Of a DNA stretch of 64,000 nucleotides, positions 52,501 to 60,366 are shown piece by piece (the stretch's first letter is position 1; every line of letters begins with the position of its first letter). The DNA is from JAIBJN01 sp963839745 (lineage in GTDB: Bacteria; Actinomycetota; Thermoleophilia; Gaiellales; Gaiellaceae): assembly GCA_963839745.1 (NCBI GenBank), contig CAWIWC010000008.1, positions 1-64,000 of the forward strand, read 5' to 3'. The notes below the pieces were generated by a model. That model was given only the letters and a program-made list of their open reading frames with translations, had not been told where the DNA came from and made no database searches. A program made the position numbers and the translations under genes.

Positions 52501-55004
52501 GTGCCGTCGCACATCCACCCGCGCTGACCGGAGCCAAGGGCGGGGGCGTCGCCGCGCGCCGCGCGGTGATCCGTTGGGCGCTTCGCCTGTTCCGCCGCGA
52601 GTGGCGACAGCAGATCCTGATGCTGGCCCTCCTCACCGTTGCTGTCGCGGCTGCGGTCGGCAGCATCACGATCGTTCACAACACGGGCCCGGACCACAAC
52701 TCCGAGTACGGCTCGGCCAGCGTCGTCGTCGAATTCGACGGATCCGATCCGCGCAAGCTCCAGGCCGGCCTCGCGCATGCCGAGGAGTCGTTCGGGACGG
52801 TCGACGTCGTCGCCCATCGCTTCGTCGCCGTTCCCGGCGGCGTCGAGACGGTGGACTTCCGCGCGCAGGATCCGCACAGCGCGTTCGGAGTGCTCGCGCT
52901 CCTCCAGGGCAGCTACCCAACGGGCACGGACCAGGTCGCCGTCACTGACGGGGTGGCCGAGCTCCTGGGGCTCGACCTCGGATCGACCCTGGCGCTCGAC
53001 GGTCACCGGCGGACGGTCGTCGGCATCGTCGAGAACCCGTACAAGCTGAGCGACGAGTTCGCCCTCATCTCGCCCTCGTCGGCGGGCTCGGCAGAGCACG
53101 TGAGGGTGTTGGCCCAAGCGGAAGAAGACGACCCGGCGATGCAGGCCTTCTTCGCCGACGACGACGGCCCCCCGGCGATGGCCGGCATGCAGATTCAGGG
53201 CAACGACAACCCGGCGGCGCCGACGCTGGCGATGTTCTCCGTGACCACCGTCTTCCTGCTCCTGGCCTCGCTGGTCGCCGCCGCCGGCTTCGCGGTCGTC
53301 GCCCAGCGGCGGCTCCGGCAGCTCGGCATGCTCGCGGCCGTCGGCGGCACGCAGAAGCACGTTCGCCTCGTGCTCGTCGCGAACGGCGCCATCGTCGGGG
53401 CGATTGCTGCAGTCATCGGGACGGCCGTCGGCCTGGCGGCCTGGGCCGTGTTCACCCCGACGCTCGAGTCGGCGGTCGACCACCGCCTCGATCGGCTCAG
53501 CCTGCCGTGGTGGCTGATCGCGACGACGGTCCTGGCCGCGATCCTGGCGGCAGCGGCAGCCGCCTGGTGGCCCGCGCGAGCGGTCGCCCGCCTTCCGGTC
53601 GTGCTCGCCCTCTCCGGACGGCCGCCGAGGCCGAGGCCCGCCCGCCACTCCGCGCTGGCGGCCGCGGTGCTCGTTGCGGTCGGTATCGGCTGTCTCGCAC
53701 TGTCCGACCGGGCGACGGAGCTGCTCATCGTCGTCGGGATCGTGGCCACGATCCTCGGCGCCCTGCTCCTCGGCCCGCTGGCTATTCGGGTTTTCTCCGG
53801 GCTGGCCGGGCGAGTCCCGATCGCCCCGCGGTTGGCCCTGCGGGACCTCGTCCGCTACCAGGCTCGCTCCGGAGCGGCGCTCGCCGCCGTCACGCTCGCC
53901 CTCGGCATCGCGGCGACCGTCGTCGTCATCGCCTCGGCCGAGGCGGCGAAGGTGACAGACGAGCCGGCCAGCCTCTCCGACCGGCAGGTCCGCGTGTATC
54001 TCGGTCCGCCCGAGGATCCAAAGGTCACCCCGGTCGACGCGCCTTCCGAGCTCGACCGTCTGACGGCGGGCGCTCGTGGCATCGCCGCCGAGCTCGACGG
54101 GGCGACAGTGCTTCCCCTCCGTAAGGCCGTCGAGCCGGGCGCGGAGCCGGCGGTCCTCGGCGAGACCCGATTCCTTCCCACGATCGAGTTCACGAGGGTG
54201 TTCACCTCCCCCGAGGGCGGAAGGAACTACCGCAACGAATCGGAGCTCTATGTCGCCACGCCGGCAGTGCTCCGCTACCTCGAAATCGACCCCGCCACCG
54301 TCGATCCCGGAACGGACTACCTCGTCGACCGCAGCATCGCTACGGACGAGCTCATCGTCTTCAGCGAGACGGGCGGCGAGGAGCTTGCCATCACCAACGT
54401 CCAGAGGATCGAGACCGGCCGGCACCTGTTCGGCGGCGACAGCGGGCGGACGCCACCCTCCTTCATCACGCTCGACGGTCTTCGCCGTCACGGCTGGCAG
54501 CAGCTTCCGGCCGGCTGGCTCCTCGAGTCGAGTCGGCCCCTGACGAGCGGCCAGATCGCGGAGGCCCGCCAGGCCGCGGCCGACGCGGGCCTCGCGATCG
54601 AGGTCAAGGAAGAGGGATCCTCCAACGCGGAGACGATGGCCATCGCGACGGCCGCAGGCGCGATCCTGGCGCTGGCCATCCTGGCGATGACCGTCGGCCT
54701 GATCCGGAGCGAAGGCGCCGGAGACCTCCGCACCCTGGTCGCGACCGGAGCGACCTCCCGCATCCGGCGCACGCTCACGGCGTCAACTGCCGGCGCACTC
54801 GCGCTGCTCGGGGCGCTCCTCGGCGTCGCCGGCGCTTACGTCATGCTCGTGGCTCTCTACCACGACGACCTCGGCTACCTGAGCGACGTGCCGATCCTCT
54901 ATCTCGCCCTCGCCATCGTCGGCGTGCCGCTGGCCGCAGCCGCGGCCGGGTGGCTCCTCGCCGGCCGCGAGCCGGCCGCCATCGCCAGGCAGGTGATCGA
55001 ATGA
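52497..55004 (+). CDS. FtsX-like ABC transporter permease, copy 2 (intact)
   Basis: An 835-residue permease. One N-terminal helix (ILMLALLTVAVAAAVGSITI) is followed by an extracytoplasmic MacB-like domain (about 60-240), a block of three helices (MFSVTTVFLLLASLVAAAGFAVVAQRR with LGMLAAVGGTQKHVRLV), a central helix pair (about 385-430), a second extracytoplasmic domain, and a C-terminal FtsX block (AIATAAGAILALAILAMTVGL, GDLRTLVATGATSRIRRTL). The duplicated FtsX layout is that of LolC/MacB-like exporters of peptides or lipids. It is the intact version of the gene broken at 8372-10934. Confidence 0.93.
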   Translation: MSAVAHPPALTGAKGGGVAARRAVIRWALRLFRREWRQQILMLALLTVAVAAAVGSITIVHNTGPDHNSEYGSASVVVEFDGSDPRKLQAGLAHAEESFGTVDVVAHRFVAVPGGVETVDFRAQDPHSAFGVLALLQGSYPTGTDQVAVTDGVAELLGLDLGSTLALDGHRRTVVGIVENPYKLSDEFALISPSSAGSAEHVRVLAQAEEDDPAMQAFFADDDGPPAMAGMQIQGNDNPAAPTLAMFSVTTVFLLLASLVAAAGFAVVAQRRLRQLGMLAAVGGTQKHVRLVLVANGAIVGAIAAVIGTAVGLAAWAVFTPTLESAVDHRLDRLSLPWWLIATTVLAAILAAAAAAWWPARAVARLPVVLALSGRPPRPRPARHSALAAAVLVAVGIGCLALSDRATELLIVVGIVATILGALLLGPLAIRVFSGLAGRVPIAPRLALRDLVRYQARSGAALAAVTLALGIAATVVVIASAEAAKVTDEPASLSDRQVRVYLGPPEDPKVTPVDAPSELDRLTAGARGIAAELDGATVLPLRKAVEPGAEPAVLGETRFLPTIEFTRVFTSPEGGRNYRNESELYVATPAVLRYLEIDPATVDPGTDYLVDRSIATDELIVFSETGGEELAITNVQRIETGRHLFGGDSGRTPPSFITLDGLRRHGWQQLPAGWLLESSRPLTSGQIAEARQAAADAGLAIEVKEEGSSNAETMAIATAAGAILALAILAMTVGLIRSEGAGDLRTLVATGATSRIRRTLTASTAGALALLGALLGVAGAYVMLVALYHDDLGYLSDVPILYLALAIVGVPLAAAAAGWLLAGREPAAIARQVIE

Positions 55005-55525
55005 CGGGCCATCGGATCCGTATCGTGGCCTTCCTCGTCGGGCTCGCCGCCTTGGCAGCCGCGGTTGCGGGCTGTGGCAGCGGGGACGGCGACGACGCGG
55101 ACGCCGTCTCGACCATGACGTGCTCAGCCCCGAGCAGCGGGTCGGCGATCCGGAGGGCTACCGCAGCCACCTGCTTCATTCGGAGCCCGGCGGGGCCTTC
55201 TCGATCGTTGCGCTCGTGTGGCGCCCCGGTCAGGTGACGCCGATCCACGATCATGTGACCTGGTGCGTGTTCGGCGTCATCCAGGGCGAGGAGCACGAGG
55301 AGTTGTTCGTGCTCGACGAGGAGCGGGGCTGCCTCGTCGAGGCGGGGGCGAAAGACGAACGGAAAGGGCGATGTGAGCGGGTTCGCGCCGCCGGGTGACA
55401 TCCATCGTGTGCGCAACGTCGGCGACCAGACTGCGATCTCGCTCCATGTCTACGGCACCGACGTCTCCCGGATCGGCTCGAGCGTCCGGCGCCAATACGA
55501 CCAGCCGGTCCTGGCACTGCCCTGA
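55001..55525 (+). pseudogene. Lipoprotein start fused to a broken cysteine dioxygenase
   Basis: The ATG at 55001 overlaps the permease stop and encodes a lipoprotein signal (RIRIVAFLVGLAALAAAVAG followed by the lipobox cysteine, then GSGDGDDADAV). At about 55117 it switches, out of frame, into a cysteine dioxygenase homologue of the gene at 2095: LSPEQRVGDPEGYRSHLLHS, TPIHDHVTWCVFGVIQGEEH. One extra A near 55351 (GCGAAAGACG against GCCAAGACG) then shifts the frame, and the rest (GFAPPGDIHRVRNVGDQTAI) continues to TGA 55523-55525. The N-terminal third of the dioxygenase is missing. Confidence 0.8.
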
Positions 55526-55568
55526 GGCCCGGCGCTCTAGTCTGAGTTCGAAACCCAGGGAGGCGGCA

Positions 55569-55919
55569 ATGACAAACGAGCAAAGAGCGAGCGAGAGGAT
55601 CACCGAAGTGGTCACCTCGTGGCCGGGTGTGACGGCCGGCCCCGGACGGCGGGGCGAGTTCGCGTTCACGGTGGGCCGACGCGGGATCGGTCACCTGCAC
55701 GGCGACTACTCCGCCCACTTCGGCTTTCCGAAGGAGCTCTGGCACGCCCTGTACGAGGAGGGGCGGATCGACTACCACCCGGTCTTTCCGGGGAAGCCCG
55801 GCTTCGCCGCCCGCCTGATCGAGACCGACGGGGACGTCGAGGACGTGATCGCGATCCTCCGGCTCAACTACGAGCGCGTCGTCGCACGCCACGGAGTCCC
55901 GGGGCGGGAGGCGGCGTGA
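55569..55919 (+). CDS. DUF5519 (luciferase-associated domain) protein
   Basis: A 116-residue protein: ERITEVVTSWPGVTAGPGRRGEFAFTVGRRGIGHLHGDYSAHFGFP, LYEEGRIDYHPVFPGKPGFAARLIE and VIAILRLNYERVVAR. These are the hallmarks of the small DUF5519/luciferase-family protein (EFxxGxREIGHLHGD). No catalytic role is established. The ATG at 55569 follows GGGAGGCGG. It stands alone between the broken dioxygenase and a degraded region. Confidence 0.85.
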   Translation: MTNEQRASERITEVVTSWPGVTAGPGRRGEFAFTVGRRGIGHLHGDYSAHFGFPKELWHALYEEGRIDYHPVFPGKPGFAARLIETDGDVEDVIAILRLNYERVVARHGVPGREAA

Positions 55920-56009
55920 TGCCGGACAAGCAGCGCATCCACCGTCACTCCACCGAGCCGCACGGGGCCCTCCTCAACTCCTGACGTCGCCCCTGAAGGG
56001 AGCGGGAAA

Positions 56010-56370
56010 ACGCGGAAACCTTCGTCGACGAAGTCCGCGGTGCCCAGCGATGTCCGCTTCGAGTTCGACCTGGTGGACGAGCGCCCCGTTGGCAACGGCA
56101 AGACCTACCTACTGCATCAGAACATGAGCAGCGCCGCTTCGCCGCCCCGCCACAGGTCGAGCGTCGTCGCGGGGAGGAGAACGAGGTCGACGAACGGCGT
56201 CGCCACGAGCAGCGCGAGACCCGCTTCGGGACGCCGGAGCAGGCACCTCAAGGAGACCCGCGAGAAGGATGAGCCAGAACGCGAGCTCCGCGACCACGAT
56301 GAACCTCGCCGCGCAGGTTCCTGCCTGTCGATCATGCTCTTGCATGCGGCGGAAGCGGAGGCGGCGTGTC
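56010..56370 (-). pseudogene. Degraded region with a small membrane-protein relic
   Basis: On the minus strand 56345-56109 encodes, in two frames with one shift near 56240, FIVVAELAFWLILLAGL and then RRPEAGLALLVATPFVDLVLLPATTLDLWRGGEA. This matches the two-helix actinobacterial membrane protein in which …LRRPRLGLALLVAVPLVDVVLL… precedes DLRRGGEAT; the C-terminus is cut. On the plus strand, 56040-56110 encodes VRFEFDLVDERPVGNGKTYLL, resembling the end of a RibD-type reductase. Neither is functional as read. Confidence 0.5.
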
Positions 56371-56379
56371 TAAGCCTAT

Positions 56380-56406
56380 GCTAATATTAGCAACCACTAC
56401 TATAAC
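56380..56406 (+). promoter_or_regulatory. ArsR-type operator and promoter of the SRPBCC-ArsR operon
   Basis: The perfect 12-base palindrome GCTAATATTAGC (56380-56391) stands in an AT-rich stretch, followed by a -10-like TATAAC (56401-56406). The palindrome covers the -35 position. It is 31 bases before the SRPBCC start codon and is the natural binding site for the ArsR protein encoded second in the operon. Confidence 0.65.
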
Positions 56407-56421
56407 GGAGAGGTCTTCAGC

Positions 56422-57051
56422 ATGACGAACGTGCTCGGCGACGCTGTCCATCGCGTGGAGAATCGCGAGCATCTGGGCAAGCCCGCGCTGGTGGCGATCG
56501 CGGGACGAACGTACGAAACGACGGTGGAGGATCTCTGGGACGCGCTCACAACGCCGGAACGTCTGGCCCGCTGGTTCCTCCCCGTCGAAGGCGACCTGGA
56601 GCCGGGTGGCCAGTACCAACTCAAAGGGAACGCCTCCGGCACGATCGACCGCTGTGAGCCGCCGCGAGCGCTCGATCTAACGTGGGAGACGGGACAAGGC
56701 ACGACCTGGGTCTGCGTTCGCCTGGCTCCCGACGGTCAGCGAGCGCGGCTGACGCTCGAGCACATTGCGCACCGCGACGCGATCGGCGAGGAGTTCCTCG
56801 CGCAGTTCGGCCCCGGCGCAGTGGGGATCGGCTGGGATCTTGCGCTCCGGGCTCTGGCTATGCACCTGGCCGATCCGGAGTCGGCACTCGATCCCGCTGA
56901 GGCCGAGGCGTGGGTGCAATCGCCCAATGGGCACGCCTTCGTGCGAGCGAGCGGCGAGGCATGGGGCGTCGCACATGCCGAGTCGGGAGAGGAGCCCGCT
57001 GAGGCCCAGGCGAAGGCCGAGCGAACCATCGGCTTCTACACGGGTGGCTGA
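56422..57051 (+). CDS. SRPBCC (AHSA1-like) domain protein
   Basis: A 209-residue protein of the START/Bet v1-like fold: TYETTVEDLWDALTTPERLARWFLPVEGDLEPGGQYQL, ASGTIDRCEPPRALDLTWE, RLTLEHIAHRD. The C-terminal 80 residues include FGPGAVGIGWDLALRALAMHL and the acidic EEPAEAQAKAERTIGFY. Such proteins bind hydrophobic ligands and are very often paired with ArsR repressors. Its stop overlaps the ArsR start (TGATG). GGAGAGG precedes the ATG. Confidence 0.92.
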   Translation: MTNVLGDAVHRVENREHLGKPALVAIAGRTYETTVEDLWDALTTPERLARWFLPVEGDLEPGGQYQLKGNASGTIDRCEPPRALDLTWETGQGTTWVCVRLAPDGQRARLTLEHIAHRDAIGEEFLAQFGPGAVGIGWDLALRALAMHLADPESALDPAEAEAWVQSPNGHAFVRASGEAWGVAHAESGEEPAEAQAKAERTIGFYTGG

Positions 57052-57386
57052 TGCATGCGTTCGACGTTCTGAGCGACCCGGTTCGGCGCCGGATTCTGGA
57101 GCTCCTCGCCGAAGGCGAGCATTCGTCGGGCGAAGTCGTTGCGGTCATCGGCCGGGAGTTCGGGATCACGCAGTCGGCGGTCTCTCAGCATCTCAAGGTC
57201 TTGAGAGAGAGCGGCTTCGCAACAGTGCGAGGTGACGGCGCCCGGCGTCTTTATGCCGTCGACGTGCAGCCGCTTGCCGACGTGGATGCGTGGCTCGACC
57301 GCTTTCGCCGGCTCTGGGACGGGCCGCTCGACGCGCTCGCGACCGAGATCGCCCGCGGCAAGCGAGCGCGTCGGCAGCAGACCTGA
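57051..57386 (+). CDS. ArsR-family repressor partnered with SRPBCC protein
   Basis: A 111-residue ArsR-type winged-helix protein: MHAFDVLSDPVRRRILELLAEGEHSSGEVV, REFGITQSAVSQHLKVLRESGFATVRGDGARRLYAVD. No metal-binding cysteines. The start codon shares a base with the SRPBCC stop, giving tight coupling. It probably represses the pair through the palindrome at 56380. Confidence 0.93.
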   Translation: MHAFDVLSDPVRRRILELLAEGEHSSGEVVAVIGREFGITQSAVSQHLKVLRESGFATVRGDGARRLYAVDVQPLADVDAWLDRFRRLWDGPLDALATEIARGKRARRQQT

Positions 57387-57671
57387 TCGGGTGGTCACCC
57401 CCAGGGCGGTTCGCGAGCTCCTCCGGCCCGTCGCCCTGCGCACCCCAACCCGGTGCCGGTCGGGAGACGTGGGAGCCGCCTAGCGCGTTCGCTACGAACC
57501 GGATGCACTCGCTTTCCGATGTCGCTCGTTCACGGTGCAGACGGTTTCGGTCGGGCAAGCGAAATTTCAGGCGGGCGGCGCGTAGCTCGCCATCCTGATC
57601 GGAGGATTTCGGGTCGGCGCTCCGATCGTGCGGTCAGCTGACATGGGTTCGCACAGATCGGGCGGAGCCTC
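57387..57671. other. Intergenic region, no gene seen
   Basis: No convincing coding frame. A phrase resembling a tmRNA 5' end (ACGGTTTCGGTCGGG near 57540) and the T-arm-like segment that follows at 57672 are too close together for a tmRNA, so no RNA gene is called. Composition is less G/C-biased than in flanking genes. Confidence 0.35.
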
Positions 57672-57694
57672 GGACGCGGGTTCGATTCCCCCAG
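57672..57694 (+). repeat. T-arm-like segment (candidate attachment-site relic)
   Basis: GGACGCGGGTTCGATTCCCC is what the T-arm at the 3' end of tmRNA or tRNA looks like (GGGTTCGATTCCC), but the acceptor strand that should follow is replaced by CAGTAATG. It sits immediately before an excisionase-like gene, the position expected at one end of an integrated element. Confidence 0.45.
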
Positions 57695-57707
57695 TAATGT
57701 CTTGCAG

Positions 57708-57920
57708 GTGCGAATTGACTCGCGGACCGAGCTCGTGATCGCGACCGATATCGCGAAGCGCCTTGGGATCTCGCCGCAGCGGGTCTACATCCTTTCGGCA
57801 GGGCCTGGCTTCCCGAGTCCGCTCGGCACGCTCGGCCGCTCCGCTGTCTGGCGCTGGAGCAGTGTCGAGCGGTGGGCGCGCGAGACCGGGCGCCTGCCGG
57901 CGCCCGCCGCCGCCGCCTAG
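57708..57920 (+). CDS. AlpA/excisionase-like small DNA-binding protein
   Basis: A 70-residue protein: TELVIATDIAKRLGISPQRVYILSAGPGFPSPLGTLGRSAVWRWSSVERWARETGRL. The helix-turn-helix followed by a wing with W-x-x-SVERWAR is the MerR-like excisionase/AlpA fold used by prophages and integrative elements. GTG at 57708 is used; TTG at 57702 is an alternative. Directly upstream is a T-arm-like segment. No integrase gene is present, so it is probably a leftover. Confidence 0.75.
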   Translation: MRIDSRTELVIATDIAKRLGISPQRVYILSAGPGFPSPLGTLGRSAVWRWSSVERWARETGRLPAPAAAA

Positions 57921-58031
57921 AGCGACTCAAACCGGAGAAGGGCACAGGTTCACCCTGCGGGTGGAACGGCTGGCCGTCGGCGGCTTTCGCTCGTCGGTGC
58001 GGTTGGTTCAAACCAACGGAAGGGAGGAGGC

Positions 58032-58169
58032 ATGGAGTACCGGATCGACCGCGAGGCGCTCGACGACTTCATCCGCCGTCAGGTCGAGCTTGTCGAAGCC
58101 ATCTCGATTCCGGAGCTGCTGGCCCACGTCGTCGAGGTGGGACGGCACGAAGGCGCCAGCCAGGACTAG
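58032..58169 (+). CDS. Small protein of unknown function (45 residues)
   Basis: A short gene with a perfect ribosome site (AGGGAGGAGG, then C and ATG). Product MEYRIDREALDDFIRRQVEL, then VEAISIPELLAHVVEVGRHE, then GASQD. It is acidic and predicted largely helical. It lies between the AlpA-like gene and a transposase fragment, so it may be a cargo or control gene of the same element. No family recognised. Confidence 0.55.
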   Translation: MEYRIDREALDDFIRRQVELVEAISIPELLAHVVEVGRHEGASQD

Positions 58170-58239
58170 CCATCGTCGAGACACTCTGTTGGCATGACGC
58201 GATGCAGCGCATGATGCCCGATCTGGTGCGCCCTGACAG

Positions 58240-58389
58240 ACCGCCGCCTACCACGAACGGCTGCTCGCCAGGGGCAGAACCGCACGAGAAGCACGCCGCT
58301 GCGTCAAACACGCCCTCGCCCGCTACGTCTACCAACGCCTGCGCACGCTACCCACGCGCACGCTACCCACGCTCACCTTGACAACATAG
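58240..58389 (+). mobile_element. C-terminal fragment of an IS110-type transposase
   Basis: The frame encodes AYHERLLARGRTAREARRCV, then KHALARYVYQRL, resembling the end of IS110 (Transposase_20) proteins, where a Tyr-rich helix precedes an Arg-rich one. It ends at TAG 58387-58389 after a tandem duplication of GCGCACGCTACCCAC. The upstream transposase is missing. Further on, 58456-58478 holds a direct repeat TTGCTGCCCGA. Confidence 0.5.
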
Positions 58390-58519
58390 AAGCGTCGGCT
58401 TTCGGCCGTTCGCGATTCGATTTCCGCGTCGTTTGGCCAAGCCGATTTCGACGTTTGCTGCCCGATTGCTGCCCGGGACCGAACTCGAGACGGGCAATTG
58501 ACAGCTTTGAAGAACTCAG

Positions 58520-59191
58520 CTAGCCAGACTCTCCGGGGGCGACGATGCCGTGCTCGTAGGCGAAGACCACGGCTTGGACGCGGTCGCGGAGATCCAGCTT
58601 CATCAGGACGCTGCCGACGTGGCTCTTGACGGTGGCCTCGGTCACGGTGAGTCGCTCCGCGATCTCGGCGTTTGAGAGTCCGCGGGCGACGAGCACGAGC
58701 ACCTCCCGCTCGCGCGGCGTTATCTGCTCGAGCACCGCCGCTGGCGGCTCGAGGGGGTCGGTGCGGGCGGCGAAGTTCTCGATCAGGCGGCGCGTGATCG
58801 AGGGCGAGAGGAGCGCCTTGCCGGCGTGGACGACGCGGATGGCCTCGAGCAGGCGCTCGCGGGGGGCGTCTTTGAGCAGGAAGCCGGCGGCGCCGGCGCG
58901 GAGGGCGCCGAAGACGTACTCGTCGAGGTCGAAGGTCGTGAGGACGAGCACGCGCGGCGGCGGCTCGATTCCCGCGGCGGTCAGCCGTGCGGTGGCCTCG
59001 ACGCCGTCCATGCCGGGCATGCGGATGTCCATCAGAATGACGTCGGGTCGCAGCTCGCGTGCGCGCTCGATCGCCTCGGCGCCGTCGCCTGCCTCGCCGA
59101 CGACCTCGAGGTCGTCTTGCGTCTCCAGGAAGAGGCGGAAGCCTGTGCGGACGAGCTCTTGGTCGTCGACGATCAGGAGCCGGATGCTCAT
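58520..59191 (-). CDS. NarL/LuxR-type response regulator, copy 2
   Basis: A 223-residue regulator about 93% identical by eye to the one at 16076: phospho-accepting Asp55 in VILMDIRMPG, GFLLKDAPRERLLEAIRVV, and LuxR helix-turn-helix LTPREREV-like segment (ITPREREVLVLVARGLSNAEIAERL, TVTEATVKSHVGSVLMKLDLRDRVQ). It starts with ATG at 59191, overlapping the kinase stop (ATGA). It is the last gene of the inverted second copy of the export/two-component operon. Confidence 0.95.
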   Translation of the reverse strand: MSIRLLIVDDQELVRTGFRLFLETQDDLEVVGEAGDGAEAIERARELRPDVILMDIRMPGMDGVEATARLTAAGIEPPPRVLVLTTFDLDEYVFGALRAGAAGFLLKDAPRERLLEAIRVVHAGKALLSPSITRRLIENFAARTDPLEPPAAVLEQITPREREVLVLVARGLSNAEIAERLTVTEATVKSHVGSVLMKLDLRDRVQAVVFAYEHGIVAPGESG

Positions 59192-60366
59192 GCGTCACCA
59201 CCCACGGGCAGCCGCGCCGCGACGCGGAAGCCGCCGCCGTCTCGCTGTCCGGTCTCGAGCTCGCCGCCGAGTAGCGCGACGCGTTCGCGCATGCCGACGA
59301 TGCCCTGCCCTGTCGTCGCCGCGCCGCCCGTGGGGGGCGTGCCGTCGTCGACGATCTCGAGCTCGAGGCTGGAGTTGCGAAACGTGAGCGTGACCGCGAC
59401 CTGGGTCGGCTCGGAGTGCTTGACCGTGTTCGTCAGCGCCTCTTGCACGATGCGGTAGACGGAGAGCTCGACGCCGCTGGGGAGCGGCACTGGTTCACCG
59501 ATCACCTCCAGTCGTACCGGCAGCCCGGCTGCGTGGTAGCTGGCGACGAGTTCGTCCAGCTCGGCGAGCGAGGGCTGCGGGTGCGACTCCGCGGTCTGTT
59601 CGGGCTCGCGCAGCAGCGCGAGGATGCGCCGCAGCTCGGCCAGGCTTTGCTCGCCGCTTTGCTCGACGCGGGCGAGCGTGTCCTCCGCCGTGTCGGGCGC
59701 GGTGCGCAGCACGTCGCGGGCGCCGCGTACGCCGAGCAGCATGACGCTGACCGAGTGGGCGACGATGTCGTGCAACTCACGGGCGATCGACGTTCGCTCC
59801 TCGTGGACGGCGATCCGCGTGAGCTGCTCGCGCTCCCGTTCGGCAGAGGCCGCACGCTCCTGGAGCTCACGCATGTAACGGCGCCGCGTCTGGACGTAGG
59901 CGCCGAGCGCCCAGATGCCGATGCTGAGACCGGCGGCGATGATCGCACCCGACGTGGCGGAAGCCTCCCGACCGGGCGCGTCCACCGTGAGGGCGGACAG
60001 GGTCGCGGCGGTCGCGGCCGTCGCGGCGAGCGCCACGAGCGACTCGCGCAGCTCGCAGTAGGCGGCGGTCGTGTAGAGCGCGATCAGCACGGACAGGCCG
60101 CTGGGATCGTCGCCGAGCGCGACGATCGCCACCGTCGCCGCGAGCGTCGTCGCGAGCACGGCCAGTGGCATGTGGCGACGCAGGACGAGCGCGCCGCCGG
60201 CGAAGACCGCGAGGGCGAGCGCCGGCGCCGCCGGCGCGCCCGTTGCGCCGATCACCTGCGCGAGCTCCGCCGCCGCAGCGACCAGCGCGAGCGCGAGATC
60301 GAACGCGAACGAGCGCCGGCCGCGCGGCCGGCGCTCGTCGACACGGGCTCGCTCTGGGTCGCTCAT
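59188..60366 (-). CDS. NarL-type sensor histidine kinase, copy 2
   Basis: A 392-residue kinase, same length as copy 1 at 14901. Membrane helices lie in the first 160 residues; HisKA_3 motif is ARELHDIVAHSVSVMLLG with His199, and the HATPase domain follows (VQEALTNTVKHSEP, GMRERVALLGGELETG). The membrane part differs more than the kinase core, so the two copies may sense different signals. Overlaps the permease stop by four bases. Confidence 0.95.
   Translation of the reverse strand: MSDPERARVDERRPRGRRSFAFDLALALVAAAAELAQVIGATGAPAAPALALAVFAGGALVLRRHMPLAVLATTLAATVAIVALGDDPSGLSVLIALYTTAAYCELRESLVALAATAATAATLSALTVDAPGREASATSGAIIAAGLSIGIWALGAYVQTRRRYMRELQERAASAEREREQLTRIAVHEERTSIARELHDIVAHSVSVMLLGVRGARDVLRTAPDTAEDTLARVEQSGEQSLAELRRILALLREPEQTAESHPQPSLAELDELVASYHAAGLPVRLEVIGEPVPLPSGVELSVYRIVQEALTNTVKHSEPTQVAVTLTFRNSSLELEIVDDGTPPTGGAATTGQGIVGMRERVALLGGELETGQRDGGGFRVAARLPVGGDA

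Noticed and set aside
52431..54491. Minus-strand frame of 686 codons opposite the FtsX-like permease
   Set aside because: Antisense artefact of high GC; the permease strand has clear membrane helices and gene coupling.
57530..57695. Possible tmRNA gene (ACGGTTTCGG near 57540 and T-arm at 57672)
   Set aside because: The interval is under 170 bases against about 350 for tmRNA, no tag-peptide frame ending in ALAA was found, and the acceptor strands do not pair.
58456..58478. Direct repeats TTGCTGCCCGA as the start of a CRISPR array
   Set aside because: Only two adjacent units of 11 bases without spacers; no cas genes anywhere in the window.
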